A stretch of DNA of 64,000 bases from Rhizobium johnstonii 3841 (GTDB lineage Bacteria > Pseudomonadota > Alphaproteobacteria > Rhizobiales > Rhizobiaceae), in contig NC_008380.1 of assembly GCF_000009265.1 (NCBI RefSeq), positions 2,237,501 through 2,301,500 of the forward strand, read 5' to 3'. Shown here one piece after another: positions 8,797 through 19,018 of this stretch. How positions within the stretch are numbered: the first letter of the stretch is position 1; each line of letters opens with the position of its first letter. Both the position numbers and the translations under genes were made by a program. The notes beneath the pieces were generated by a model that was not told the origin of the DNA, searched no databases, and was given only the letters and a program-made list of their open reading frames with translations.

Positions 8797-9825
8797 GTAA
8801 GCACTTGCCTACCAGGCCGCGTAGCTCCATCACATAATGATCCGACCGAGCATCTCAGAAACATCGTTCGGCAGCAGATTACGCAGATACTTCAAATGTC
8901 GGACAAGGTCAGGGCGGATTTGCTGTTCGACTACTTGCGGCAGGTTCTTCCCGAGCACGACCAGAACGGAAACATGGTTGAACTCGCTTCGGACCTCGAA
9001 TGGCACAACACTACGGCCCAGTACAAGTGCGGACAGGAATGGCTCCGTGGCAATTTGCCGGCGATCCAGAATACGGCAGTCTATGGGCACGTCGCAAGTT
9101 TAGTGTTCGAGGACGACATTATCGCGGACTTCGTGACCTTCTCGTATGTTCAGCTTATTTATGACGTTCTCGCAAACCGTGCCCAGAATGAACATATCGC
9201 GCCTGTTATCCATAAGCTGCGAAGCAAGCAGAACGACATTCGAAAGGTTTTCAATCCGGCGATTCAAGGCGATGTCTTTGCGAGTAACGTGGTCGTCGTC
9301 AATTTGAACGACGTCAATCTGGAAATGAAGAAGACGATCCCGCTGCTGCTGTGTCGTCGCATCTATCAGGAACACAAGACGTCTTTCCAGGGCAAGACCC
9401 TGAACATCGTCATCGACGAAGCGCACAATATCCTATCGACCGAGTCCTCGCGGGAGACGGAGAGCTGGAAGGACTATCGCCTCGAAACGTTCGAGGAGAT
9501 CATCAAGGAAGGCCGTAAATTCGGAGTCTTCGTAACCATCGCCAGCCAGCGACCGAACGACATCTCACCGACCATCACCTCACAGGCCCACAACTACTTC
9601 ATTCACAGGCTGATCAATCAAAAAGACCTGCAGTCCATTGCTAGTGCGGTATCCTACATCGATAAACTGACCGAGGAGTCGATACCAACCCTCCCGACGG
9701 GAACCTGCATATTCAGCGGGATGGCAGGACAGATGCCTCTTAAACTGAACATCAAGGCCCTTGAACACTCGTTACAGCCAAAGAGCACCACACTTCGGTT
9801 TGCGCCTTTGCTTTCCCAGAATTGA
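8797..9825 (+). pseudogene. 5'-truncated HerA-like (DUF87-type) ATPase
   Basis: The frame is open from about 8797 to 9825, with the first good ATG at 8896 (309 codons). It carries a Walker B block LNIVIDEAHN, a later IASQRPNDIS block and the C-terminal strand/helix pattern of HerA-like hexameric DNA-pumping ATPases, which partner nucleases in repair and defence. The N-terminal third with the Walker A loop is absent, and the frame meets a stop at 8794-8796. The sequence upstream of about 8800 has no similarity to the family, so the gene has lost its 5' end. A shortened protein from 8896 could still be made but could not bind ATP normally. Confidence 0.75.
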
Positions 9826-10053
9826 AGCGAATGCGAGATTTCGGGATGCTCGTTCGGCCCAGTGCCGTGCAAGTGGTCGCCGACAATGGGCGGTCGTGAT
9901 CCGAGGCGAGTTCTACGTCGTCTGTGTTACCGCAGATTCAAACTCATTGGGGGGAAGACTATAAGGATCACGTAGGAACCGCAATCACAACTCGGGCTTG
10001 CCTTTGCTTCCGGTTTGCGCCACCTGTGACACTCGCGAGCGCAAGGAGGACGG

Positions 10054-10788
10054 ATGCTACAGGCGGTCATCAGTAGCAAAGCCGGCCGGTTTCCGGTGGC
10101 CAATGGCGAGGAAAGCGTTTCATGGCGCAAGGCTTTCCGCATTTCGGAGGACTTGTTAACCGCCTCCGTGTTCGGACGGCTGGCCTATCTCGATGACGAG
10201 GTGCTGTGGCGCATCATGCGGCGCACTTTCGGTGCGCCGCTGCCGGACCTAAGGGTCGCCGAACTCGAGGACATTGCCTTCTGGCCGAAATGGAGTGACG
10301 CGATCGAGGACGACGGTAAGGTGGAACCCGATGTCTTCCTCGATTTCAAGCTGGGCGACCCTGCCACGCCCGTGCGGCTGATCGTGGAAGCGAAGCTCTG
10401 GAAATATCCGTCGCAAGCGGCGCGCCAATGGGCCAGGGAATGGGTTGCTTATCATGACGCCAACGGCGACGACGGTCACGCCGTCTTCCTCTGCGCCATC
10501 GGGGGCCTGGGAGGGAAGATAGACGTGACCGTTGAGCGGATCGCCGCCGAAGTCTCGGCGCTGGGACATGAGATCAAGGTTGCCGCCGCCGGCTGGGACA
10601 ATCTCCTGGACGCCCTCGAAGAGGAACGTCTAAAGCCGATGCCCCGCGCAACGACGAGGATCATCGACGATGTCGTCGCGGCACTCGGCCTCGCCGACTA
10701 CCAGCACCTCAAGCTCCCGGGAGCAATGGCCAGGAATGCCCGTCCGTGGAACCCGTCCGCATCAGCGGCCCTCAGAGATTTCAAATAA
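10054..10788 (+). CDS. Predicted PD-(D/E)XK nuclease-like protein
   Basis: The 244-residue product contains a PD-(D/E)XK-type core: Pro92-Asp93 in the stretch VEPDVFLDF, then RLIVEAKLW with Glu112 and Lys114, followed by a helix with Gln and Arg. This resembles Mg-dependent DNA nucleases of restriction and repair systems. It is followed after 11 bases by a second gene, so the pair is almost certainly an operon. No DNA-recognition domain is evident. Nuclease activity is inferred from the motif, and the pair may work with the HEPN and helicase genes downstream. Confidence 0.6.
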   Translation: MLQAVISSKAGRFPVANGEESVSWRKAFRISEDLLTASVFGRLAYLDDEVLWRIMRRTFGAPLPDLRVAELEDIAFWPKWSDAIEDDGKVEPDVFLDFKLGDPATPVRLIVEAKLWKYPSQAARQWAREWVAYHDANGDDGHAVFLCAIGGLGGKIDVTVERIAAEVSALGHEIKVAAAGWDNLLDALEEERLKPMPRATTRIIDDVVAALGLADYQHLKLPGAMARNARPWNPSASAALRDFK

Positions 10789-10799
10789 GAGGCGATCTC

Positions 10800-11459
10800 A
10801 TGTCCATCGACGAACAATCATTCGCCGCGGCGCTCGTTGACGTCCGGCACGCTTATCGCCTCCTCGCCGATTATCAGCGGCGCTGCCTCGACATGCTGAC
10901 ACTGATCGGCCAGCGATTTCCCGAAACCGAATTCTATAACTGGAAGCCTGGTGAGCTCACGGCTGTCCCGGTCGCCAGGACCGACCCGCGCAACCACTGG
11001 GGTTGGCATTTTCTGCCCCTCTACAGGTCATCCCTCCTTCTCGTTCCGAGAGACGGAGGAGGATCGCGTCCGGGTGTCGGCGATTGGCTGGTCGAGGTCA
11101 GGATTCTCACGGACACCGGTTGGGAGATGCAGGACAGACGCATCGAGCCCGACGCCTCGCGGTTCGCTCCCGTGGAGACCGCCGACAGCAAGCTTTCGAT
11201 CATGGTGTTCAAGTGCGTCGAGGAGGTTCCGGAGTGGCAAAACTGGTTTCACCACGTGTGGGGAAACGCCCCGTGGCCCGAGGATATCGAGGACCCGGAC
11301 GAAGACGGCCTTATCACCATGGAGGAAGGCGTCCTTGCCGCCTCCCAGCTCGACGTGCCGCTTGCCCAGATGACCTCGAAGGAAGCCGTCATCGCGTTCT
11401 GCGCGCGTGCGAAACGGCTCATTTCGAGGAAACTCGAGATAACATTCGCAGAACCCTGA
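10800..11459 (+). CDS. Unknown partner of the upstream nuclease-like protein
   Basis: The 219-residue soluble protein is rich in Trp (about ten) and acidic residues, with a short acidic loop near residues 163-175. The ATG at 10800 follows AAGAGG with good spacing and lies 11 bases after the stop of the nuclease-like gene, implying translation from one mRNA. No catalytic motif or known domain is visible. By position it could be a specificity, inhibitor or scaffold subunit for that protein. Confidence 0.6.
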   Translation: MSIDEQSFAAALVDVRHAYRLLADYQRRCLDMLTLIGQRFPETEFYNWKPGELTAVPVARTDPRNHWGWHFLPLYRSSLLLVPRDGGGSRPGVGDWLVEVRILTDTGWEMQDRRIEPDASRFAPVETADSKLSIMVFKCVEEVPEWQNWFHHVWGNAPWPEDIEDPDEDGLITMEEGVLAASQLDVPLAQMTSKEAVIAFCARAKRLISRKLEITFAEP

Positions 11460-11587
11460 CTTGTTGCTGGCATTTCTGCGGGACATGGTTTTCCATCACC
11501 TGAGAACGGAGCGAAGGTAGATGGAAGACATCTCGTGGGAGCGGTACGGCACGGTCGGGACATTGGAAGAGAGCAGCACAGGGCACG

Positions 11588-11725
11588 ATGAGAGAAGCCG
11601 GAAAACTTATCATATTACTTTCCAACGATGATCCTATCCAGTTGATCTGCCTCAGTGCCGAGAGCGCGGCCGAGAACTATCTGGACGAGAAAATATGGAA
11701 CTTCGTAGTTTCTCTTCCCCGTTGA
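11588..11725 (+). CDS. Possible 45-residue protein
   Basis: An ATG frame of 45 codons ends 12 bases before the HEPN gene. The peptide has a hydrophobic start (KLIILL) and an acidic, Trp-containing second half, which is protein-like. The ribosome site is weak, and an overlapping 36-codon frame from 11521 competes. It would sit in the same operon as its neighbours. Confidence 0.35.
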   Translation: MREAGKLIILLSNDDPIQLICLSAESAAENYLDEKIWNFVVSLPR

Positions 11726-11737
11726 CGAGTTCGAAAA

Positions 11738-13051
11738 ATGACCAACCAGCAGATACTGCATGCAGCTCAAGCCTATGTAGAAGCCTTTCGAGCCGCGATC
11801 GTGAAAAGTGACAAGGATTTTCGCGAGTTATTGCAAGGGCGAGGAAGGGGCTTCAGCAGCGGGGCACATGGCGTTGTCGAATTTACCGATGAACTTCTGG
11901 CGGCAGCTCGCGCGCTCTCGGATCGAGCGATCAAAGATTTCGGTTCTTCGAGCATTCATGACAAGACTGTGGACGAGGTCGCGCGAAACACGGTCTTTGA
12001 TAGCGACGTCACAGTACCTTCGAAAACAGTGGCTGCTGCTGTTGTCGCTGCGATCAGGGATGCCGCCAACCACGAGTACAGGAAAATCCGCCCGAACCAG
12101 CTCTTTCGTTTTAGCGGTGAGATAGAAGATGTGCGTGTTGGCCCGGTTCGTATCGTAAGCAGAAGGCTGTTGGCTGAAGAGGTAGCGGCCAAATACGATG
12201 CAATCCGCATTTCCGAACAAACGAAGGGAAATAATGCATTCACTTATACAGAGGAGGATGGGGACCGCGAGGCTCTTATACATCTACCCGAGGTATGTTG
12301 GGATGTCTCTGTGCGAGGGATGCCGAAAATTCTCGATGTACAGGCGCAATGGCTCATCGATGTGGCAGTCTCGTTTATCAGGCTGCAATACAAGACGCAG
12401 CCAGGCCTGTTTCCAAAATTGGCTGATGTCGAGCCACATCCAATCAATCCGTATCAATGGAGTATGGAAGGCCTTACTCTTGGGCCAGAGGGGCCGAGCT
12501 TCGGCGGTGGAACAGCCCCCACGTGGTATGAAGTCGACGAGGGCATCGCGACAATATTTGAAAGTGCGTCAGTGGTCGAAGTGGCCAGGAAAGTCTTCAA
12601 TCCAGACAACAAATCGGTCGCCGAGCGTTTCCAGCAGATGTTGGGTTGGATGACAAGGGCGAGGCAGGCGAAGGAGCCAGCCGAGCGAGTCCTCCTGTTC
12701 TTCACCGCTATCGAATCCCTCCTCACTGGAGGCGACAAGGACGCCCCGATCACTGATACCATTGCTCGGGCTGCCGGCGTCATGTGGACCTCAAATGAAA
12801 CGACGCGGTTTGCCTTCTATACGGCCCTCAAGAAGCTGTACGGATTGCGGTCGCGCATCGTCCACACTGGGCATCGTAGTGTCGCCCAACTAGAGCTGAA
12901 CAACATCCACTACATTGCATGGAATCTAGCCCACCTCGTACTTCACAAGGTCGATCTGTCGCAGAAGCACGAGGATTTTCTCACGGACATAAAGGAAGCG
13001 ACTTTCGGAGGAAAATGGAAGGCGTTGCTCGTTCCGAATGAGGGTAACTGA
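11738..13051 (+). CDS. HEPN-domain (ApeA-like) protein, predicted RNase
   Basis: The 437-residue protein ends in an ApeA-like HEPN domain (about residues 310-420). It contains the helix RVLLFFTAIESLL and the signature LRSRIVHTG, an R-x4-H motif with Arg371 and His376. HEPN proteins are typically metal-independent RNases that stop growth in toxin-antitoxin and abortive-infection systems. The N-terminal two thirds are unrecognised and may sense a trigger. The gene lies 278 bases downstream of the nuclease-like pair and 133 bases upstream of a giant helicase, all on the plus strand. HEPN identity is well supported; an RNase role in defence is inferred. Confidence 0.75.
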   Translation: MTNQQILHAAQAYVEAFRAAIVKSDKDFRELLQGRGRGFSSGAHGVVEFTDELLAAARALSDRAIKDFGSSSIHDKTVDEVARNTVFDSDVTVPSKTVAAAVVAAIRDAANHEYRKIRPNQLFRFSGEIEDVRVGPVRIVSRRLLAEEVAAKYDAIRISEQTKGNNAFTYTEEDGDREALIHLPEVCWDVSVRGMPKILDVQAQWLIDVAVSFIRLQYKTQPGLFPKLADVEPHPINPYQWSMEGLTLGPEGPSFGGGTAPTWYEVDEGIATIFESASVVEVARKVFNPDNKSVAERFQQMLGWMTRARQAKEPAERVLLFFTAIESLLTGGDKDAPITDTIARAAGVMWTSNETTRFAFYTALKKLYGLRSRIVHTGHRSVAQLELNNIHYIAWNLAHLVLHKVDLSQKHEDFLTDIKEATFGGKWKALLVPNEGN

Positions 13052-13184
13052 CCTAGCGAGAACAGTTGCGCCAAGACTGAGGCTTTACGATCACGTCATT
13101 ATCGCAATCTATGAGTAGCAATGTGAACAACGGGATTCTCGCTTGATTTGCACAGCCTTCGCATGAGACACCTCGCAAATACTA

Positions 13185-16100
13185 ATGCAATGCGAGTCCC
13201 CCATGTCCGACGCGATCTCTTCCAGAACGCAGGATTTTAGCCAGTTGGTGCGGTCGAAGATCGATGAGATCAGACCGCGACTACTTGATCTGTCCGCAAA
13301 AAACCCCTTGGTCTCGTTGAGTTTTGGTTCGCGCTCTGCTGGGTACGTTCGCGTTATCGACGAACTTCCTGACAGGGTGTTCTTTACGCTGTCTACCGAC
13401 GGCTCGTTTAATTTTCGTGCTCTGCCACCGCTCGAGGATGGGCCCCCGGACGAACAGAGTGCACCATTTCTCGAGGCGTTCGCTATAGGGCTCGTGACAG
13501 ATGCCTTCTACCTGGAGCAACAATCGAAGCTTAACGCGGATGCCGTCGAGTATCCTGATCTCGTGCGTCAGTTGGAGCGGGACCTAAAGGACCGTATCCG
13601 CGAGAACCTTGGAATGCCCAAGCGGATTGTGCGGAAGGACGAGTCTCTCACGCAGCATGCACGCAATCACGACATCAATCCCGGGTTCGATTTGCCCGCA
13701 CCGAGTGAACATATCGACCCGAAACACGACGACGATCACATCCAGACGTTGCTTCTGGGACCGGATTTGGAGCGCAAGCTCAACGGCCTTATGGCTAAGG
13801 GCAAAACCTGGCAACAGGAAACGGGCCTGAACCTGCTTCGAGGCGCATTTGGCTTCCTTGAGTGGAAGGACCCGAAGCGCGGCGACAACCGGGTTTATTA
13901 TTCGCCACTGGTTCTGTTGCCAACGACGATGTCGCGACAGAAGACTGCAGCAGGTCCGCTGTTCACCGTTGAAGGAGCAGGGGAGGAAGCTGAGACCAAC
14001 CTCGTGCTGCGCGAGAAGCTTCGACGCGAATTCGACATCGAACTGCCAGTTTTCGGCGGAGGCTCTCTTGAGGCCTATTTCGAAGAAGTGTCAGCGGTCG
14101 AGCAGACCAAGGTTGCCTGGCGGGTTCGTCGGTGGATCGTGTTCGGTGTGTTTCCGGCGGCACGTATGGCGATGTACGAGGACCTTGATACGGCGGTATC
14201 GGATTTCTCCGAAAACAGTGTCATCGAGAACCTGCTTGTTGGCTCCGAGGTTGGAAAGACCGGCGCGATCGCGAACGAATATGAAGTCGATGCGCCGGAT
14301 GTTGAGGTCCAGGTGCCGTACCTGGTGAAGAAGGCGGACGTTTCTCAGTTCAGCGTTCTGGTCGATCTCGTAAAAGGCAACAACATCGCCGTCGAAGGTC
14401 CGCCTGGGACCGGGAAATCAGACACGATCGTCAACTCGATCGCCGCGGCGCTGGCGAAGGGTAAGAAGGTGCTCTTCGTCGCGGAGAAGTCCGCAGCTCT
14501 CAAGGTGGTCCATTCTCGCCTCGAAGAGGTCGGGTTGGGAGAATTCGTCCTGCCGCTTCTCGCGGGCAAGGGGAGTCGCGAGGAGTTCATGGACTCGCTC
14601 CGCTCCCGCCTTGATGTAGTCGAGCCGTCTCCCCGTTATCTGCAACAAGAACGAGAAAGGTACACAGCGGCGCGGGACCGTCTCGCACGCTACGTCAGCA
14701 TCCTTTCCGAAGAATGGAACGGAAGCGGCAGATCGGTTCACTCGGTTTTGGGCGCGGCGATAGCGACGCAAGACGCCTTGATGAGTCTCGCTCCGACCGC
14801 CGTTTCAGAGCATCGGCTGCCAACAGCCGACCTCAAGGAGCACGAGATCAGCAGCCTGGTTGAGTCAGTCCGAAGGCTTGCACAGATATCATCCACGGAT
14901 GCCGCCAAGCGCTCATATTGGCGCGGGACTACTTCTCTCGACACAAGTCCATTCAAAATGAACTCAATCATCGCCCGAACCGAAAAGGCCGCGGCGGCCT
15001 ATCGGACGCTTGGTGAAGCATGCACCGCGCTGGGCGAACGGACTGGTATTCCGGCTTTCACGCTCGTCGACATTGCCGACCTGGCGCAGTGGGCAAATCG
15101 TCTCGCCGAACGGAATCCTCAATTCCTGTCGGACGACGATATCGTGGTCGCCGTCATGGACTCCGCCTCAACGATCTCGGAATTCCTGGATCGATGTGTG
15201 GTCGCCCAAACGAAGGCGGCAGACCTTGGAAAAGTGGTCAACGATCCTCAGATGCCGCACCTCGCAGAGGCGCTCGCCCGCATCGCAGATGTCTGCAAGG
15301 ACAACGGAATCGGAAAATTGGACGCATCCGATCGGTTGCTGCAAATAGAGTTCCATCTGAGCGCAACGGCTGCGGCAGAAAGGCTTGTTACCGGTGTCTC
15401 GGCTTTCGTACACCGAATTTCGGGAGCCGGGGAGTGGACAGTCGGAGATGTTCGCAACGCTGTCCGGATATGGTCGGAAACAAGCAAACGCGTTGTCGCG
15501 CAACGCCGCGCCAGCTTGATCGACCCTGCCTCGATCGAGACCCTAAAAGGCCTGTTGGAACGCGCGATTGTTATCCGCCAACGGCACACGGAATTGAGTG
15601 CGACCGTGACGGTTAAAAATCGTCTGAAGGCGTCCGAGATCGAAGGCCCTCTCTCTGCAATCAGACAAGCCGGAGCATTCAGCTTTCTTTCAGGGGCTTT
15701 TAAGCAGGCGAAGGCGTTTTACCTGTCGATTTCAAAGCGGGGCACCTTCGATAAGAACACAGCAATCGCTGATCTCCAACAACTGCAAACCTTCCTGGAA
15801 GATGAGGAAACGTTCAACGAACGGGCGATCCGAAGCGGAGTGTTCGGCCCGAGCTTCGAGGGGCGGGATACTGATTTCCAGACCTTTGAAGAACTGATCC
15901 GCTTCTACGAGGCCATCGACAAGGCGCTACCGGGATTCGAACATCGCGAGATCAGGTCTTTCCTGAAGACTGCAGACGCCGATCTCGTCGAGAGCATGCC
16001 AGCCGTTGGCGACTTGCTTCCCGAGACGAAGCTCGGGGCGGTCGAGGGATTCAGCAGGGACTCGTCTGCGGTTCTCGCGAGACTGCGTGAGGTCCACGAG

Positions 16101-18662
16101 GAGCTGTCGCGTCTGGAGGCCCACTTGCGGCCAGCGGGAAAGGTACTTCCGCCGTCGGCGATGCGGTCGCTGTCGGCCGACGTTGATCGCCTACGGACAA
16201 CGCTTGTCCAACTGGATTCTTTCCCTGAGGCAGCGAAACTCGGGCGACGCTTCGCAGGCTGGAAAACCGATGTTCCCGCAGCGAGGCCGCTTGTTGCGAT
16301 TGGCGTTCTGCTTGAAGAGGCAGGCAAATCCGGTGAAATCCTTCGCAAATCTCTCCAGGACCAAGTATTCCCACGTCTGGTCGCAGAGATAAATGCTGTC
16401 GTGGCCGCCGGGGAGGCAGCGAGTGCTGCATTGGCCGAAGCGTCGCTGGAGGCCGCGTGCGACCTCAAAGTTAACGCCATCCACCCGGATGCATTTGCCA
16501 TGAGTGCTTTCCTGTCTGAGGCGGCGGAAGATAGAGAAGGGCTGGAGACAGCGATCCTGCTCTCGAAGGCCAGAACTGATGTTGCCCGCTACGGGATGCA
16601 GGAAACAGTTGATCTGCTGCAAAGGCAGGTCCCCGCATCGGATAACCTTCCTAAAATGGTCGAATCGCTCGTGCGTCGAGCAGCCGCAGAGCGCGTATAC
16701 GGGACATATGGGTCGGAGTTGTCCGGCTATTCCGGCAAGCAGATCGAAGATATCCGAGCGGAATTCAAGCATGCCGACGACAACGTCAGGAAGCTGTCAC
16801 GCAAGGCCCTCAGGTCGGAACTCATCTCGAAGGCAAGGCCAGCGACGGGAAACTCGCGCGGCCGCGTTGCCGATTATGCTGAAATGGGGCTGCTTGAGCA
16901 CCTGGCGGGCCAGCGGCGAATTCGCGTTCCACTGCGAGATATCACGCGTCGCGCGGGCCGGGCACTGCTTGAACTCAAGCCTTGCTGGATCATGTCGCCA
17001 CTTGCCGTCGCGCAGTTCATTCCGAAGGGGTCGATCCACTTTGACATCTGTGTGATCGACGAAGCATCCCAGATGCCTCCCGAGGATGCCATCGGCGCGT
17101 TGTATAGGGCCTATCAGGCCATGATCGTCGGTGACACGAAACAGTTACCGCCAACGAACTTCTTCCATAAGATTTACGCGGGCGACGACGAGGATGACGA
17201 GAACCCCGACGCGGTCACACAGGAATCGGTTTTGGAAATGGCAAACAGCGCTTTCCGGCCGCGTAGGATGCTGCGTTGGCATTACCGCTCGCGTCATTCT
17301 GCGTTGATCAGATTCTCGAATAGGATGATGTACGACGACGATCTGGTCGTTTTCCCATCATCGAACGAGGACGATCCGTCCATGGGCGTCTTCTCGACGT
17401 TCACGTCGGGCATCTACAAAGCTGGCCTAAACCCCATCGAGGGTGAGGCAGTTGTCGAGGCCGCTCTGAATTTCATGAAAACCGATCCCAATCGGTCGCT
17501 CGGGATCGTAGCGATGAACAAGTCACAATCGGACTTCATAAACGAGCGCCTTCAATACGCTATCGCCAGAGACAAGAAGGCGACCGACTATGTCGAGCGC
17601 TGGAACGCGGAGAGAGGCGGCCTCGAGGAGTTCTTCGTCAAGAACCTAGAAAACGTGCAGGGCGACGAACGCGATGTGATTTTCATATCGACCGTATATG
17701 GTCCACCTGCACCCGGCGAACGCATCCGCCAGGCTTTCGGTCCGCTAAACGGGGCGACCGGTAAGCGTCGTCTCAACGTTCTCTTCAGCCGCGCCAAGGA
17801 GCAGGTCCGCACATTTACGTCCATGACAAGCGGTGACATCATGGCGGAAGAGGGAGGCAACGAAGGGGCGCTGATGCTCAAGCGTTGGCTCGAATACAGC
17901 GCCGGCGGGCTCCTTGAATCTTCCACAGGAACGCACGGTGCATTTGATTCACCGCTTGAGCAGTACATCGCCCAGCAGATCGAAGCCATGGGATGCACCG
18001 CGGTTCCGCAGGTAGGGGTCGTTGGCTACTCCATCGATCTCGGCCTTCGGCACCCGGAATGGCCTAATGGATTCATCATGGGCGTCGAGTGCGACGGCGC
18101 GACATATCATTCTTCCAAATCGGCGCGCGATCGCGACCGTCATCGCCAGGAAGTCCTCGAAAACCTCGGTTGGAAAATTCACCGTGTTTGGAGCACGGAC
18201 TGGTTCGACAATCCACGTAGGGAAGCCGAACGCCTTCGCACGGCGATCACCGCCCGCTTGACGGAGCTCAAGGCACGCGCGACCCGCCCGCTGTCCCAGC
18301 AGCCGATCGTGATTGCGCCCACCCAATCGACGGCGTCGCCAGCCCAACCACGTCCACATGAGGACGACAGGCAGGCAAAGCTGACGCTACCCGAGCCCAA
18401 ACCCGAGCCCATCGCACGATCGGCGGCTCCAAAGACAATTACCGCAAGGCTAGGGGACACCATCCGTCTGCGCTACCTCGACAGAAACCAGGAAACCTAC
18501 CAGTTCAAGATCGTAAAGGAGCCAAGCCAACCGGAGCGTGGGATCGTGAACCAGTCAGCGCCGTTGGCGAAGGGCGTGATAGACACGGAAGAAGGCGAGG
18601 AGATTGAAATCCTGCTCGGCAGCCTAATCCGGAAGGCGGTGGTTGAGAAGATATCCCGATAA
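13185..18662 (+). CDS. Giant SF1 helicase, DUF4011-like N-terminus and Vsr/DUF559-like C-terminus
   Basis: The 1825-residue protein has an N-terminal DUF4011-like region (PRLLDLSAKNPLVSL near residue 35). SF1 helicase motifs follow: Walker A GPPGTGKS at 405-412, Walker B VIDEASQMP near 1290, GDTKQLPP soon after, LRWHYRSRH, and NVQGDERDVIFIS. Between Walker A and B lies an insertion of roughly 870 residues, mostly helical. The C-terminus (about 1585-1700) has an endonuclease-like fold with GVECDGATYH and RDRDRHRQEVLENLGWKIHR, as in DUF559/Vsr-type nucleases. A DUF4011-helicase-Vsr architecture has been reported among single-gene antiphage systems (hhe), to my recollection. A later ATG at 13203 is an alternative start; neither has a strong ribosome site. 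Confidence 0.88.
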   Translation: MQCESPMSDAISSRTQDFSQLVRSKIDEIRPRLLDLSAKNPLVSLSFGSRSAGYVRVIDELPDRVFFTLSTDGSFNFRALPPLEDGPPDEQSAPFLEAFAIGLVTDAFYLEQQSKLNADAVEYPDLVRQLERDLKDRIRENLGMPKRIVRKDESLTQHARNHDINPGFDLPAPSEHIDPKHDDDHIQTLLLGPDLERKLNGLMAKGKTWQQETGLNLLRGAFGFLEWKDPKRGDNRVYYSPLVLLPTTMSRQKTAAGPLFTVEGAGEEAETNLVLREKLRREFDIELPVFGGGSLEAYFEEVSAVEQTKVAWRVRRWIVFGVFPAARMAMYEDLDTAVSDFSENSVIENLLVGSEVGKTGAIANEYEVDAPDVEVQVPYLVKKADVSQFSVLVDLVKGNNIAVEGPPGTGKSDTIVNSIAAALAKGKKVLFVAEKSAALKVVHSRLEEVGLGEFVLPLLAGKGSREEFMDSLRSRLDVVEPSPRYLQQERERYTAARDRLARYVSILSEEWNGSGRSVHSVLGAAIATQDALMSLAPTAVSEHRLPTADLKEHEISSLVESVRRLAQISSTDAAKRSYWRGTTSLDTSPFKMNSIIARTEKAAAAYRTLGEACTALGERTGIPAFTLVDIADLAQWANRLAERNPQFLSDDDIVVAVMDSASTISEFLDRCVVAQTKAADLGKVVNDPQMPHLAEALARIADVCKDNGIGKLDASDRLLQIEFHLSATAAAERLVTGVSAFVHRISGAGEWTVGDVRNAVRIWSETSKRVVAQRRASLIDPASIETLKGLLERAIVIRQRHTELSATVTVKNRLKASEIEGPLSAIRQAGAFSFLSGAFKQAKAFYLSISKRGTFDKNTAIADLQQLQTFLEDEETFNERAIRSGVFGPSFEGRDTDFQTFEELIRFYEAIDKALPGFEHREIRSFLKTADADLVESMPAVGDLLPETKLGAVEGFSRDSSAVLARLREVHEELSRLEAHLRPAGKVLPPSAMRSLSADVDRLRTTLVQLDSFPEAAKLGRRFAGWKTDVPAARPLVAIGVLLEEAGKSGEILRKSLQDQVFPRLVAEINAVVAAGEAASAALAEASLEAACDLKVNAIHPDAFAMSAFLSEAAEDREGLETAILLSKARTDVARYGMQETVDLLQRQVPASDNLPKMVESLVRRAAAERVYGTYGSELSGYSGKQIEDIRAEFKHADDNVRKLSRKALRSELISKARPATGNSRGRVADYAEMGLLEHLAGQRRIRVPLRDITRRAGRALLELKPCWIMSPLAVAQFIPKGSIHFDICVIDEASQMPPEDAIGALYRAYQAMIVGDTKQLPPTNFFHKIYAGDDEDDENPDAVTQESVLEMANSAFRPRRMLRWHYRSRHSALIRFSNRMMYDDDLVVFPSSNEDDPSMGVFSTFTSGIYKAGLNPIEGEAVVEAALNFMKTDPNRSLGIVAMNKSQSDFINERLQYAIARDKKATDYVERWNAERGGLEEFFVKNLENVQGDERDVIFISTVYGPPAPGERIRQAFGPLNGATGKRRLNVLFSRAKEQVRTFTSMTSGDIMAEEGGNEGALMLKRWLEYSAGGLLESSTGTHGAFDSPLEQYIAQQIEAMGCTAVPQVGVVGYSIDLGLRHPEWPNGFIMGVECDGATYHSSKSARDRDRHRQEVLENLGWKIHRVWSTDWFDNPRREAERLRTAITARLTELKARATRPLSQQPIVIAPTQSTASPAQPRPHEDDRQAKLTLPEPKPEPIARSAAPKTITARLGDTIRLRYLDRNQETYQFKIVKEPSQPERGIVNQSAPLAKGVIDTEEGEEIEILLGSLIRKAVVEKISR

Positions 18663-18667
18663 ATCTG

Positions 18668-18702
18668 GTGATCGACGTTCCATTGGAAGGAGTTCCCTCG
18701 GC
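18668..18702 (+). repeat. Short relic matching the IS66 tnpA upstream region
   Basis: GTGATCGACGTTCCAT followed by AAGGAGTT just after the helicase stop matches the leader of IS66 tnpA at 19453-19490, where the same 16-base block precedes AAGGAGTTTCTCC. It may be a scar of an older IS66 insertion or a recombination joint. It is short, so chance is not fully excluded. Confidence 0.4.
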
Positions 18703-18826
18703 CGAGCATGCTACGGGGCTCGCCGCGCGCTAATTCCTGTCGCGTGAGTAGAGAACCTCATGAACGAAATCATGACGTCCGGAAATTCGCGGAGTTATGT
18801 CGCAAATACCACAACCGATAGGATCG

Positions 18827-19018
18827 TCAGCTGTTCGGTCGAGCGTCTTTGACGAGCCGACTTGCTTCTTCCAACATTTCGATCTCAGTGGATCGAACAC
18901 AAGGGTCGCCAAAACGGTGCTCAGCGGCTATCTCGACGGTAGCTTTCTCAAAGCGAAGCCGCGCGGCGGTTGCTTTGCGTTCTCGGTCATGTGGGTCTAA
19001 AGAGGTTTGCCTTGGCAT
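18827..19018 (-). CDS. Small charged hypothetical protein
   Basis: The 63-residue product is rich in Arg, Glu and Ala and probably helical, with the regular charge pattern common in small rhizobial proteins. The ATG at 19018 is preferred over a longer frame because the upstream residues are not protein-like. The ribosome site is weak. Frames on the opposite strand are less convincing. From here to 19410 nothing is seen apart from the terminator at 19324. Confidence 0.4.
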   Translation of the reverse strand: MPRQTSLDPHDRERKATAARLRFEKATVEIAAEHRFGDPCVRSTEIEMLEEASRLVKDARPNS

